Positions 9,503 through 17,463 of a DNA stretch of 64,000 nt are shown piece after piece. Origin of the DNA: Chryseobacterium indologenes. Lineage in GTDB: Bacteria > Bacteroidota > Bacteroidia > Flavobacteriales > Weeksellaceae. The notes beneath the pieces were generated by a model. It did not search any database, was not told where the DNA came from, and saw only the letters and a list, made by a program, of their open reading frames with translations. The position numbers and the translations under genes are program-made. The stretch is from the NCBI RefSeq assembly GCF_001295265.1, contig NZ_LJOD01000002.1, positions 1 through 64,000 of the forward strand, read 5' to 3'. Position 1 is the stretch's first letter; every line of letters starts with the position of its first letter.

Positions 9503-11443
9503 TCAGCCTTTTATCCCTTTGATCCACTCCTGGAATTTACCTACCTGTTCCATAAAGAAAGATTCATGTTCTTCTTTTTCTTCAGGGCGGTTAACCAGGA
9601 TATGCTCAAAATAAGTTCCTTTCAGTATTTTTCTTAAAATACCTTCTCCTAAGAACGGTTTATAATCATTCAGGGCCTGGGTGGCTTTCAGTAAATGACG
9701 GATGTCGTACTGAAGGGGATTAATATCAGGAACCTGTTTGTTAAGGTTCAGAAGACTGTATACGGCTATTCTCGCTGTTCTTACAGAGCTTTCCATAGTA
9801 AACACCACATCATTGTTGGTTTCTACAAACTGTCCTACAAGGCCTAAATTGGTACAGCCTTCAGGCACCACTCTCGGACGGTCTCCCTGGGCTCTCGGCA
9901 TGAACATAGAGGTAATATACGGCATGAAAGAAGTACGTACAATAGTATTGTCAATCACATTATCCAATTGATCTGTCATGCCAAGATGATAGCATAATTC
10001 TGCGAGGATCTCATTTCCTGTACACTGTGGCATTGTTTTTTTAACATAATTTCCCTGTTTATCCATCAGAAGGGCATAAACCCATACGACCAGGATATCA
10101 TCAGGCTGTGTAGGGAAGTGAGGCTGTCTGTTGCAGGTAAAACTCATCACCCAGTTTGAATCTGTAATGGTGATAATACCTCCTGTAGCTGTTTTTCCGG
10201 AATAAGGATCATTCACACATAATTCCTTTAGTTTTTCAGTAAAAGCTGAAGGACGGCAGGTCAGGGTAGCGGATTCCCAGGCAGATTTTTCAATATGGCT
10301 GCAGAACTTTTCCGGTTTTCCGAAGACTTCTGATTTGGCAGCCAGGTTTTTCCATAACTTCCATCCTGCGCTTTGCCCGGTACTGGTGTTGTCGATGGTA
10401 ATTTCCGGAGCAGTATTGTTATCGCCGTAGAAAGTGCTTTCCGTCATCGATCCTGTCGTTACAATAACATAATCTTCTTTCCCGATGGGAATTTTCACCT
10501 CTTTTCCATCCTGTTCCGTAATGATGCCTTCTACGGTTTTTCCTTCCGTATTAATATGGATGTCTAAATCTTTTACCAGTGTGTTAAACTGAATCTGTAC
10601 CCCTTTTTCAATCAGGAAGTTTTTCAGCGGAGTGACGTAGGTGTCATATTGATTGTATTTGGGGAATACAAGGCATGAGAAGTCTTTCATCCCGTCAATA
10701 GCGTGTAGAAACCTGTGCATATATAACTTCAGTTCCAGTAAGCTGTGCCAGTTTTCAAAAGCGAACATAGAGCGCCAAAAGAACCAGAAATTACTGTTAA
10801 GGAAGGATTCCGCAAAATAATCTTCGATGGTAAGATCATCAAGCTCTTCTTTTTTCTTAAGCAGAAGCTTAACGATAGCCAGCTGATCTTTTTTTTCAAG
10901 TCCGAATTTACTAAAGTCCTTAATTTGTCCCTGATTATGAATCAGTCTGGCTTTGGAATAGTTCGGATCATTATCGTTGATCAGGCGGTATTCATCTAAT
11001 ACGCTGTATGGAGCCGGAAGTTCCAGAGCGGGAATATCCTGAAACATATCCCATAAATTTTCGTAGGTCATGTCCATTTCTCTTCCTCCGCGGATGATGT
11101 AGCCGTCTTTTGCATTCCCGGCTCCGTCCAGTGAACCGCCTTCTACATCAAGCTGGTCAAGAAAAATAATATTCTTTCCGGGTACATGGCCGTCACGAAT
11201 GAAATAATAAGCAGCCGACATTCCCGCAATTCCGCTTCCTACAATATAAATTTTGCTGTTTTCATAAGATTGTAAAGGAATTCCTTTATTACGCTGGTAG
11301 TTTCCGATCTGATCTGAAAAAGGCATGGTTTTCTCAGGCGTATTGATCTGAACCTCACGGCTTGAATCCGGTTCGTGATTTACTTTTCCAAATTGCTCAG
11401 AAGCATTTAAAACTTTGTCGAATTTTGAATTAATCGTACTCAT
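9503..11443 (-). CDS. ohyA: oleate hydratase (FAD-dependent, MCRA family)
   Basis: FAD-binding fatty-acid hydratase of 646 residues, the usual length, adding water across the cis-9 double bond of oleate to give 10-hydroxystearate. The dinucleotide-binding motif VGSGIAGM is at 68-75. The catalytic residues known from the Elizabethkingia meningoseptica enzyme, Glu122 and Tyr241, occur here at the same numbers: RGGREMD (E122) and YMHRF (Y241). The family detoxifies host or environmental unsaturated fatty acids and is membrane-associated through its C-terminus. The ATG start gives the [11 protein letters not shown]-terminus. An AraC-type regulator lies 90 bases upstream on the same strand. Confidence 0.95.
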   Translation of the reverse strand: MSTINSKFDKVLNASEQFGKVNHEPDSSREVQINTPEKTMPFSDQIGNYQRNKGIPLQSYENSKIYIVGSGIAGMSAAYYFIRDGHVPGKNIIFLDQLDVEGGSLDGAGNAKDGYIIRGGREMDMTYENLWDMFQDIPALELPAPYSVLDEYRLINDNDPNYSKARLIHNQGQIKDFSKFGLEKKDQLAIVKLLLKKKEELDDLTIEDYFAESFLNSNFWFFWRSMFAFENWHSLLELKLYMHRFLHAIDGMKDFSCLVFPKYNQYDTYVTPLKNFLIEKGVQIQFNTLVKDLDIHINTEGKTVEGIITEQDGKEVKIPIGKEDYVIVTTGSMTESTFYGDNNTAPEITIDNTSTGQSAGWKLWKNLAAKSEVFGKPEKFCSHIEKSAWESATLTCRPSAFTEKLKELCVNDPYSGKTATGGIITITDSNWVMSFTCNRQPHFPTQPDDILVVWVYALLMDKQGNYVKKTMPQCTGNEILAELCYHLGMTDQLDNVIDNTIVRTSFMPYITSMFMPRAQGDRPRVVPEGCTNLGLVGQFVETNNDVVFTMESSVRTARIAVYSLLNLNKQVPDINPLQYDIRHLLKATQALNDYKPFLGEGILRKILKGTYFEHILVNRPEEKEEHESFFMEQVGKFQEWIKGIKG

Positions 11444-11492
11444 TTTATATTGTTTTTAATGAACAGTATAAAGGTACCTCTATTCATAAAGC

Positions 11493-11505
11493 AGGGTATA
11501 TCCCT
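11493..11505. promoter_or_regulatory. inverted repeat upstream of ohyA
   Basis: AGGG-TATAT-CCCT, a perfect 4+4 palindrome 50 bases upstream of the ohyA ATG, between ohyA and the regulator gene. It is a candidate operator; nothing else supports binding. Confidence 0.25.
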
Positions 11506-11533
11506 AATGTCAGATTTATTGTCCCCAAATTCT

Positions 11534-12412
11534 TTAAGACTGAAGATTCTCCCTGTTCCGGTATTCAGAAGGAGAAGCTGAAGTCTGTTTCTTGAAAAAA
11601 CGGCCAAAAGCTGAGGTGGAATTAAACTGGAGTTGAAAAGCGATTTCAGAAATAGTGATGGCCGGATCACCAAGCATAGCATACGCTTCTTTCAGCAGGG
11701 CTTCGTCAATAACCTCATGCGGCGTTTTTCCGCTGGCTTTTTTTATGATTTCGATGAGGTATTTCGGAGAAACAAATAACAGATCAGCATAAAATTGTAC
11801 ACTTCTCTGCTGTCTTACATTTTCTCTGATCAGTTTACTGAACCTAAGGTAAATATCTTTCTTCCCTTCTTCTTTTTTAGCCATATTATTATGCTCTTTT
11901 TCCATAATTTCAGCTGTTTCCAACAGCAGGTTAAAAATAACGGTACGAACAATTTCCTCTGTAAACTTTCCCTGTCTTCTGGATTTCTTTTTCAGGTAAT
12001 CCAGAAGGCTCCGGATCTGCTGGGAATTTTTCTCTGTTGTTTTTACCAGGCTGTACGAACCTTCCGGGAAAAGGTTCATTTTCTCAATGATGAAAGGATT
12101 GGATATATTTTTGATCAGAAAATTTTTGTCAAAGAACAATAGCTTCATTTTGAAATCAGGGCTGGTTTTCACAAACTTCACAATAGTAGAAGGAGCGGCA
12201 ACCATAAAGCTGTTAGCAGTTACATGATGTTTCTGGCTGTCAATTTCAACCTTTACATGCCCTTCAGTACAGATACATAAGGCATAATAATCTATACGGA
12301 ATGGTGTTTCAGGGAAATCGGAAATAGGATTGCCTGATGAAATATAGTAAGATTCACGGCAGTCTATATGGTAAAACAACAGGGTATCATGTAAATTTTC
12401 GTAGGTGATCAT
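11534..12412 (-). CDS. AraC-family transcriptional regulator
   Basis: Protein of 292 residues. The first 180 or so form a cupin-like effector domain (HVKVEIDSQKHHVTANSFMVAAPS). The last 100 form the double helix-turn-helix of AraC/XylS, with VSPKYLIEIIKKASGKTPHEVID and ISEIAFQLQFNSTSAFGRFFKKQTSASPSEYR split over the two HTHs. It lies on the same strand directly upstream of ohyA with a 90-base gap, so control of the oleate hydratase, perhaps by a fatty acid, is the natural inference. The effector is unknown. Confidence 0.88.
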   Translation of the reverse strand: MITYENLHDTLLFYHIDCRESYYISSGNPISDFPETPFRIDYYALCICTEGHVKVEIDSQKHHVTANSFMVAAPSTIVKFVKTSPDFKMKLLFFDKNFLIKNISNPFIIEKMNLFPEGSYSLVKTTEKNSQQIRSLLDYLKKKSRRQGKFTEEIVRTVIFNLLLETAEIMEKEHNNMAKKEEGKKDIYLRFSKLIRENVRQQRSVQFYADLLFVSPKYLIEIIKKASGKTPHEVIDEALLKEAYAMLGDPAITISEIAFQLQFNSTSAFGRFFKKQTSASPSEYRNRENLQS

Positions 12413-12616
12413 TGGTGGGATGATTCTGTTACATTTGAATAATTTCTATAACACTTGAGATAGAACCTCATTATTACTGCAATTTACGAAAATTATAAGT
12501 TTATTTCAGTTGATTTTGTTGAGAATACACATGTTTTCCAAATCGTAATAGTATATTTTAATATTTTTCATGTATAAAAAAAGTTCCTTTAAGCCGTGGT
12601 TTTGCGCTAATTTGGT

Positions 12617-12624
12617 TAATTTTG
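12617..12624 (+). promoter_or_regulatory. TAnnTTTG -7 box upstream of MFS gene
   Basis: TAATTTTG, a full match to the Bacteroidota -7 element, 28 bases before the ATG at 12653. No convincing upstream box at the right spacing. Confidence 0.35.
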
Positions 12625-12652
12625 CTTTTTCAAATTTTCCACGCACCCTGTC

Positions 12653-13888
12653 ATGAAATTAATAAGTTTATATACAAGTTCTTTCAAAGGGCTTTCGGAA
12701 GAGAGCTGGATGCTGGCACTGGTTATGCTTATTAACCGTGCGGGTTCTATGGTTCTTCCTTTTTTAGGTGTCTATATGACGGCCCATCTGAATTTCAGCA
12801 TTGAAAATTCCGGAATTGTTCTGAGTTTTTTCGGAATAGGATCTGTTTTGGGTTCCTGGCTGGGGGGCATGATTACAGATAAAGTAGGAGAATACAGAGT
12901 ACAGAGTCTCAGTTTGTTGCTCAGTGTTCCTTTATTCTGTCTGATTCCGCTTTTTAAGACAGAAGTAGGACTTGCAGCAATCATACTGGCTCAGAGCATC
13001 GTGAGTGAAATGTTCCGTCCTGCCAACTCGGTGGCTATAACAAAGTATGCCAGACCCGAAAATATAACCAGAGCATTTTCACTGAACAGAATGGCTGTGA
13101 ATCTCGGGTTTTCCATAGGACCTGCTTTAGGCGGAATCTTATCTGCCATTTCCTATGAGTTTCTGTTCTTCAGCAATGCGCTGGCGGCTTTGCTCGCAGG
13201 GTTGTTGTATATTACGTTTTTCAAAAAACGAAATAAGCAGACTGTAAGAGAAATTAAAAAAGTAAAAGAATCTGTCGCCGTTAAAAAAGAAAACTCGCCA
13301 TACCGGGACAGTAAATTCCTGGTTTACTGTTTTTTCTGTATGCTTTTTTCCATATGTTTCTTCCAGCTGTTCAGTACGCTAACAATATTCTATAAAGATA
13401 CGGCTCATCTTAGTCAGCAGAATATCGGGTATATTCTCGGGTACAGCGGCATCCTGATCGTTTTACTGGAAATGGGATTTGTACAGATCGCAGAAAAATA
13501 TTTCAGTCTTGCTTTTACCATGCTAATCGGGACTCTTCTGTGCGGAATTTCATATGCAATGCTGGCTTTTGATTATACTATGATCACATTGGTGGTTTCT
13601 ATGACGCTTCTGTGTATTGGTGAAATCTGGACGCTTCCTTTTATGTCAACGATAACCGCCATGCGCTCAGGAGAAAATAATAAAGGCGCCTATATGGGAT
13701 TAAACGGAATATCATTCTCCTTAGCCTTTATATTTACTCCTTATATAGGAACCCTGATTGCCGATAAATTAGGATTCACGGTGCTTTGGATAGGAACCGG
13801 AGTTCTTGCGGCAGGTATTGCCATTGCATTTTATTTTATTGTTCCATGGATGCTGAAAGAGAAGAGAAGAAGGGAATTTGCAGACTAG
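12653..13888 (+). CDS. MFS transporter
   Basis: Major facilitator protein of 411 residues with about 12 hydrophobic segments. The loop 2-3 signature is GSVLGSWLGGMITDKVGEYR, close to the MFS consensus GxLaDrxGrr. A charged central loop (KKRNKQTVREIKKVKESVAVKKE) separates the two six-helix halves. It looks like a drug/H+ antiporter type, but the substrate cannot be inferred. It is divergent from the AraC gene. The start ATG is the first in frame after the -7 box. Confidence 0.88.
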   Translation: MKLISLYTSSFKGLSEESWMLALVMLINRAGSMVLPFLGVYMTAHLNFSIENSGIVLSFFGIGSVLGSWLGGMITDKVGEYRVQSLSLLLSVPLFCLIPLFKTEVGLAAIILAQSIVSEMFRPANSVAITKYARPENITRAFSLNRMAVNLGFSIGPALGGILSAISYEFLFFSNALAALLAGLLYITFFKKRNKQTVREIKKVKESVAVKKENSPYRDSKFLVYCFFCMLFSICFFQLFSTLTIFYKDTAHLSQQNIGYILGYSGILIVLLEMGFVQIAEKYFSLAFTMLIGTLLCGISYAMLAFDYTMITLVVSMTLLCIGEIWTLPFMSTITAMRSGENNKGAYMGLNGISFSLAFIFTPYIGTLIADKLGFTVLWIGTGVLAAGIAIAFYFIVPWMLKEKRRREFAD

Positions 13889-14145
13889 AGAGCTTAAAGT
13901 ATCAGGAGGGAAACCTGAGATTTATTGTTTTTCTTATACTCCTGTTCTAAAAATTGCAATCCAGATAAAGTCTTTATATTTTAAATAGACGAAGAGGCCT
14001 TGTTTATTTTAAAAACGGCCGCCATTATTATTCTTTTTGTCCCTTTTGTGGTTAATAAAAAATGCTCCCCACTCCGGTATAATGCTTAAGAATTAAATTT
14101 CCTTAACTGCTGAATTCCGGAACTTCTGATTTGCTTAGAAAAGGT
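13889..14145. repeat. intergenic region with second copy of a dispersed repeat (13984-14017)
   Basis: The segment 13984-14017 is related to 5885-5918; the best-conserved part is the 22 bases GGCnTTGTTTATnTTAAAAAC. It is followed by GGCCGCC, so the copy can fold into an imperfect hairpin GGCC...GGCC. A related piece, GACGAAGCCGCTT, occurs at 16063-16075. The function is unknown. Confidence 0.4.
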
Positions 14146-15111
14146 TTATCCGTTATCAATTATATTTTTCACAATCATTTCCGCATGAATTCTTGAGTTC
14201 TCTATAAACCAGAGGTGGGTGTCTTTACCACCACAGACTACTCCGGCAAGGTAAAGATTTTTGATATTGGTTTCCATTGTTTCAGGATTATAGAGCGGAT
14301 TAAGACAATCACCCTGTAATTCGATTCCTGAGTTTCGCAGAAAATCAAAATCCGGGAGATAGCCGGTCATAGCCAATACGAAATCATTTTCAATCTCGTT
14401 AACCTGTGCCTTTTGATCTTTAAAAATAACTGTATTTTCAGTAATCTCCACAATTTCCGAATTAAAAAAGGCTTTAATACTTCCTTCGGCAATACGGTTT
14501 TCAATGTCAGGTTTTACCCAATATTTTACACTACCGGAAATTTCAGAATGACGGATAATCATGGTAACATCAGCTCCTTTGCGGTATGTTTCCAAAGCAG
14601 CATCCACAGCAGAATTGCTGGATCCTACAACGACAACTTTCTGCCGGGCGTAAGGATAAGGCTCTGTATAATAATGCTTCACCTTAGAAAGATCTTCCCC
14701 GGGAACATTCATAAGATTCGGAATATCATAAAATCCTGTAGCAATAACTACATTTTTTGCCCGGTAGGAAGTCTTTGACGTCACTACCTCAAATAAGCCA
14801 TCAGTTTTAGAAACTTTCAGTACCTTTTCATAAAGGCGGATGTTAATCATTCTTTGTCTGGCAATTCCCTGATAGTATTCCAGCGCATCCTGCCTGCCTG
14901 GTTTCGGAGCTGTTGAAATGAAAGGAGTTCCGTCAATTTCCAGCTTTTCTGCCGTTGAAAAAAAACGCATATATAAAGGATAGTGATAGAGAGAGTTGAC
15001 AATGGTGCCTTTTTCTATCACCAGATAATTAAGATTGTTTTTTTGTGCTTCAAGGGCACAGTTCAGCCCGATAGGCCCGCCTCCTATAATAAGAATATCT
15101 AGAATTTCCAT
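14146..15111 (-). CDS. ypdA: YpdA-family FAD/NADPH oxidoreductase (putative bacillithiol disulfide reductase)
   Basis: Flavoprotein of 321 residues with the FAD-binding GGGPIGLN at residues 10-17 and a second nucleotide motif, VVGSSNSAVDAALE, in the middle for NAD(P)H. It lacks the CxxC of thioredoxin reductases, as expected for YpdA/Bdr, which reduces bacillithiol disulfide. The conserved YHYPLYMRFFSTAEKLEI segment after the first Rossmann strand is typical of this family. Its presence suggests a bacillithiol-type thiol buffer. No bsh synthesis genes are in the window. Confidence 0.82.
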   Translation of the reverse strand: MEILDILIIGGGPIGLNCALEAQKNNLNYLVIEKGTIVNSLYHYPLYMRFFSTAEKLEIDGTPFISTAPKPGRQDALEYYQGIARQRMINIRLYEKVLKVSKTDGLFEVVTSKTSYRAKNVVIATGFYDIPNLMNVPGEDLSKVKHYYTEPYPYARQKVVVVGSSNSAVDAALETYRKGADVTMIIRHSEISGSVKYWVKPDIENRIAEGSIKAFFNSEIVEITENTVIFKDQKAQVNEIENDFVLAMTGYLPDFDFLRNSGIELQGDCLNPLYNPETMETNIKNLYLAGVVCGGKDTHLWFIENSRIHAEMIVKNIIDNG

Positions 15112-15272
15112 AGAACAAAGGTACGGGTTTAATGTAAATGTGGATAAGGAGAACAGAGAGAGATAAATATTTAATAGAAGTATAGATCATAGATATAAGG
15201 TTTATATTAGGGTGATGTGGTATTTATTCTGGCACTGGTTTTGGTGCTTTCTTTTATTAAAATCAATATCTT

Positions 15273-15911
15273 ATGAAGAAACTGATTATTGCAATACTAG
15301 TTATCAGTATGGCTACTGCCTGTAAGAAGAATCCTGAGAAACCTGTTCCGAATATTATCGATACTATGGCTGTGGCACAGGAAAAAAATAAAGAGGTGGT
15401 AAAACATAAAACAGATACAACGGCTTTAAAAAAAGTCAATGACGAGGTACTGCAGGCTTTAAAAAAGAAAGACTACAAAGCGTTTGCCTCCTATATTCAT
15501 CCGGAAAAAGGAATTCGTTTTTCAATGTATGCACTGGTAGAACCTAAAGAAGATAAACAGTTTTCCAAAGCTGATTTTGAGAAATTTCAGCCTACAAAAA
15601 CCCTGTTTACCTGGGGAACCATGGACGGTTCCGGAGATCCATATAAAGCAACCATTAATGATTATCTTTCTAAATGGGTATTCTCTAAAGATTATACAGC
15701 TTCTCAATATTCTGAAAACCAGTTTCAGGTTGGGGGAAATTCATTGAATAATTTAAAAGAAATCTATACCGGTCACGACTTTACCGAAAATTACATCAAA
15801 GGAACTGAAAAAAATGGAGAAATGGACTGGAAAACGATCCGTCTGGTATGGGAAGAGTTTCAGGGTAAATATTATCTGGTAGCGGTTGTTAATGACCAGT
15901 GGACGATTTAA
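15273..15911 (+). CDS. lipoprotein of unknown function
   Basis: Protein of 212 residues with a lipoprotein signal peptide: MKKLIIAILVISMATACKK, lipidated Cys at 17. A polar linker is followed by a globular part beginning KKVNDEVLQALKKKDYKAF, a pattern seen in NTF2/SnoaL-like folds (a helix, then strands with a WxxF-rich end). No catalytic residues are evident. It is probably held in the periplasm or outer membrane. It stands alone between the divergent ypdA and the convergent glycosyltransferase. Confidence 0.75.
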   Translation: MKKLIIAILVISMATACKKNPEKPVPNIIDTMAVAQEKNKEVVKHKTDTTALKKVNDEVLQALKKKDYKAFASYIHPEKGIRFSMYALVEPKEDKQFSKADFEKFQPTKTLFTWGTMDGSGDPYKATINDYLSKWVFSKDYTASQYSENQFQVGGNSLNNLKEIYTGHDFTENYIKGTEKNGEMDWKTIRLVWEEFQGKYYLVAVVNDQWTI

Positions 15912-16069
15912 GTAATAGAATGCAAAATTTTTCTGTGGAAGTTCATGACGGGTTTTCTGAAGCAAAGCTTTTTATTTTGGAAATTACTGTTTTAAGAGAG
16001 CAAAGGATAGAGCCAAAGACTGATTCGTTGAAGCGTATGTATAAGCATAAAGCTTCATCAGTGACGAAG

Positions 16070-16087
16070 CCGCTTAAAATAAAGCGG
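16070..16087. repeat. short perfect hairpin CCGCTT/AAGCGG
   Basis: CCGCTT-AAAATA-AAGCGG between convergent genes. There is no T-run, so it is not a standard terminator. The preceding GACGAAG links it to the dispersed repeat at 13984. Confidence 0.35.
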
Positions 16088-16151
16088 AATTATTCATAAA
16101 CTTTGGGTTAACCTTTTTACAGAGGCTTTCAATGCATAACTAAATTGTTGC

Positions 16152-17435
16152 CTATAGTATTTCAGCCAGTTTTCCGGTAAGGTTTCTTCTGGAAAACTGT
16201 TCAATATTCCGGATATTATCTGAAATATTTCCCTGTTTCCATAGCTCAAATTTTTCAAGGATAAAGCTTTTAACGGTTTCAGAATCATGATAGCTGAAAT
16301 GCTTTCCTGCATTGGTCTCATTCAGGATTCTGGAAACATCTGCGCCCTCCGGACCGAAAGAAATGATTTGTTTTCCGGTTGTCAGGTATTCAAATATTTT
16401 TCCCGGAATAATTCCTTTTGAAGATTCGTTCGGGAAATTGGTAATCAGCAGCAATGAAGAGGTTTGCATTTCTTCAACGGCTTTATGGTGAGGCAGATAA
16501 CCAAGGTTTAAGATGTGGTTTCCTAGTATACCGGCCTCGAGGGTCTGTAGGGTTTTATCATCCACTCTACCTGCAAATTTCAGGGTGAAATTCTGTGCAA
16601 ATTCCGGATTTTCTTTAACCAATTCAGCCAGTGCTGTCCACAGATTTTCAGGGTTACGCAACTGTTCTAAAACACCAATATAGCTTAAGGTGAATTTTTC
16701 ACTGCGGGTTCTGTCAGTTTTTTGTGCGTCTGCTTCATCAAATCCATTGGTTATACATACAGAGTTAGCGCCTGCTTTCCGAAAGTTTTCAGCATCTGTA
16801 TAACTGGTTGCAAGGGTAATGTCTGCAGCTTTAAAAACAGCACTTTCAAGCAGCCTGTGCTTTCTGTCTGAGCTTTTGGTAAGCTTCAGATGTTTATAAT
16901 ATGAAATTTCTGTCCAGGGATCACGAAAATCAGCAATCCATCTGATATCCGGAAGCTTCTTTTTCAGTCCTAAACCAATCAGGTGCATTGAATGAGGTGG
17001 TCCCGAAGTAACCACAACTTCTATCTTATTTTCTTTTAAATACTGCTCCAGAAATTTAATGGAAGGCTTTACCCAGAATACTCTTGCATCAGGAATGAAA
17101 AAATTTCCCCTCACCCAGATGGAAAACCTGGATTTCCAGCTTTGGTTTTTACCGACATCAAATTGCCCTGCCTTAAATTTTTTGTTGCTTTTGTTCAGCT
17201 TTTCAGCCCATTGATAAGGTTCCCATATTTTGGTTTTTACCATCTCAATGTTTTGAGGAACATCTTTCAGCAGACTTTCATCAATCAATGGATAGCTTGG
17301 GTTTTCCGGAGTATAAATCACAGGATTCCAGCCGAAATCCGGCAGATATTTGGCAAACTTCAGCCATCTCTGAACACCAGGACCTCCCGCAGGAGGCCAG
17401 TAATAGGTGATAATCAGTATTTTCTTTTGTTCCAT
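16152..17435 (-). CDS. GT4-type glycosyltransferase
   Basis: Glycosyltransferase of 427 residues with a GT-B fold. The N-terminal nucleotide/acceptor domain starts ILIITYYWPPAGGPGVQRW; the C-terminal donor domain has LSYIGVLEQLRNPENLW, then GNHILNLGYLPHHKAVEEMQ and KIFEYLTTGKQIISFG, where Glu is the GT4 E-x7-E type residue. I start it at the ATG at 17435, because the longer frame begins with TTG and adds only three residues. It lies 28 bases downstream of the YfhO gene on the same strand, so both probably work in surface polysaccharide or glycolipid assembly. Sugar and acceptor are unknown. Confidence 0.85.
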   Translation of the reverse strand: MEQKKILIITYYWPPAGGPGVQRWLKFAKYLPDFGWNPVIYTPENPSYPLIDESLLKDVPQNIEMVKTKIWEPYQWAEKLNKSNKKFKAGQFDVGKNQSWKSRFSIWVRGNFFIPDARVFWVKPSIKFLEQYLKENKIEVVVTSGPPHSMHLIGLGLKKKLPDIRWIADFRDPWTEISYYKHLKLTKSSDRKHRLLESAVFKAADITLATSYTDAENFRKAGANSVCITNGFDEADAQKTDRTRSEKFTLSYIGVLEQLRNPENLWTALAELVKENPEFAQNFTLKFAGRVDDKTLQTLEAGILGNHILNLGYLPHHKAVEEMQTSSLLLITNFPNESSKGIIPGKIFEYLTTGKQIISFGPEGADVSRILNETNAGKHFSYHDSETVKSFILEKFELWKQGNISDNIRNIEQFSRRNLTGKLAEIL

Positions 17436-17463
17436 TTTGAACAATAAACTTAAATGTTGAGGC

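Noticed and set aside
15899..16099. 66-codon plus-strand ORF past the 15273 lipoprotein
   Set aside because: It overlaps the end of the lipoprotein, contains the repeat-type hairpin, and shows no signal or domain.
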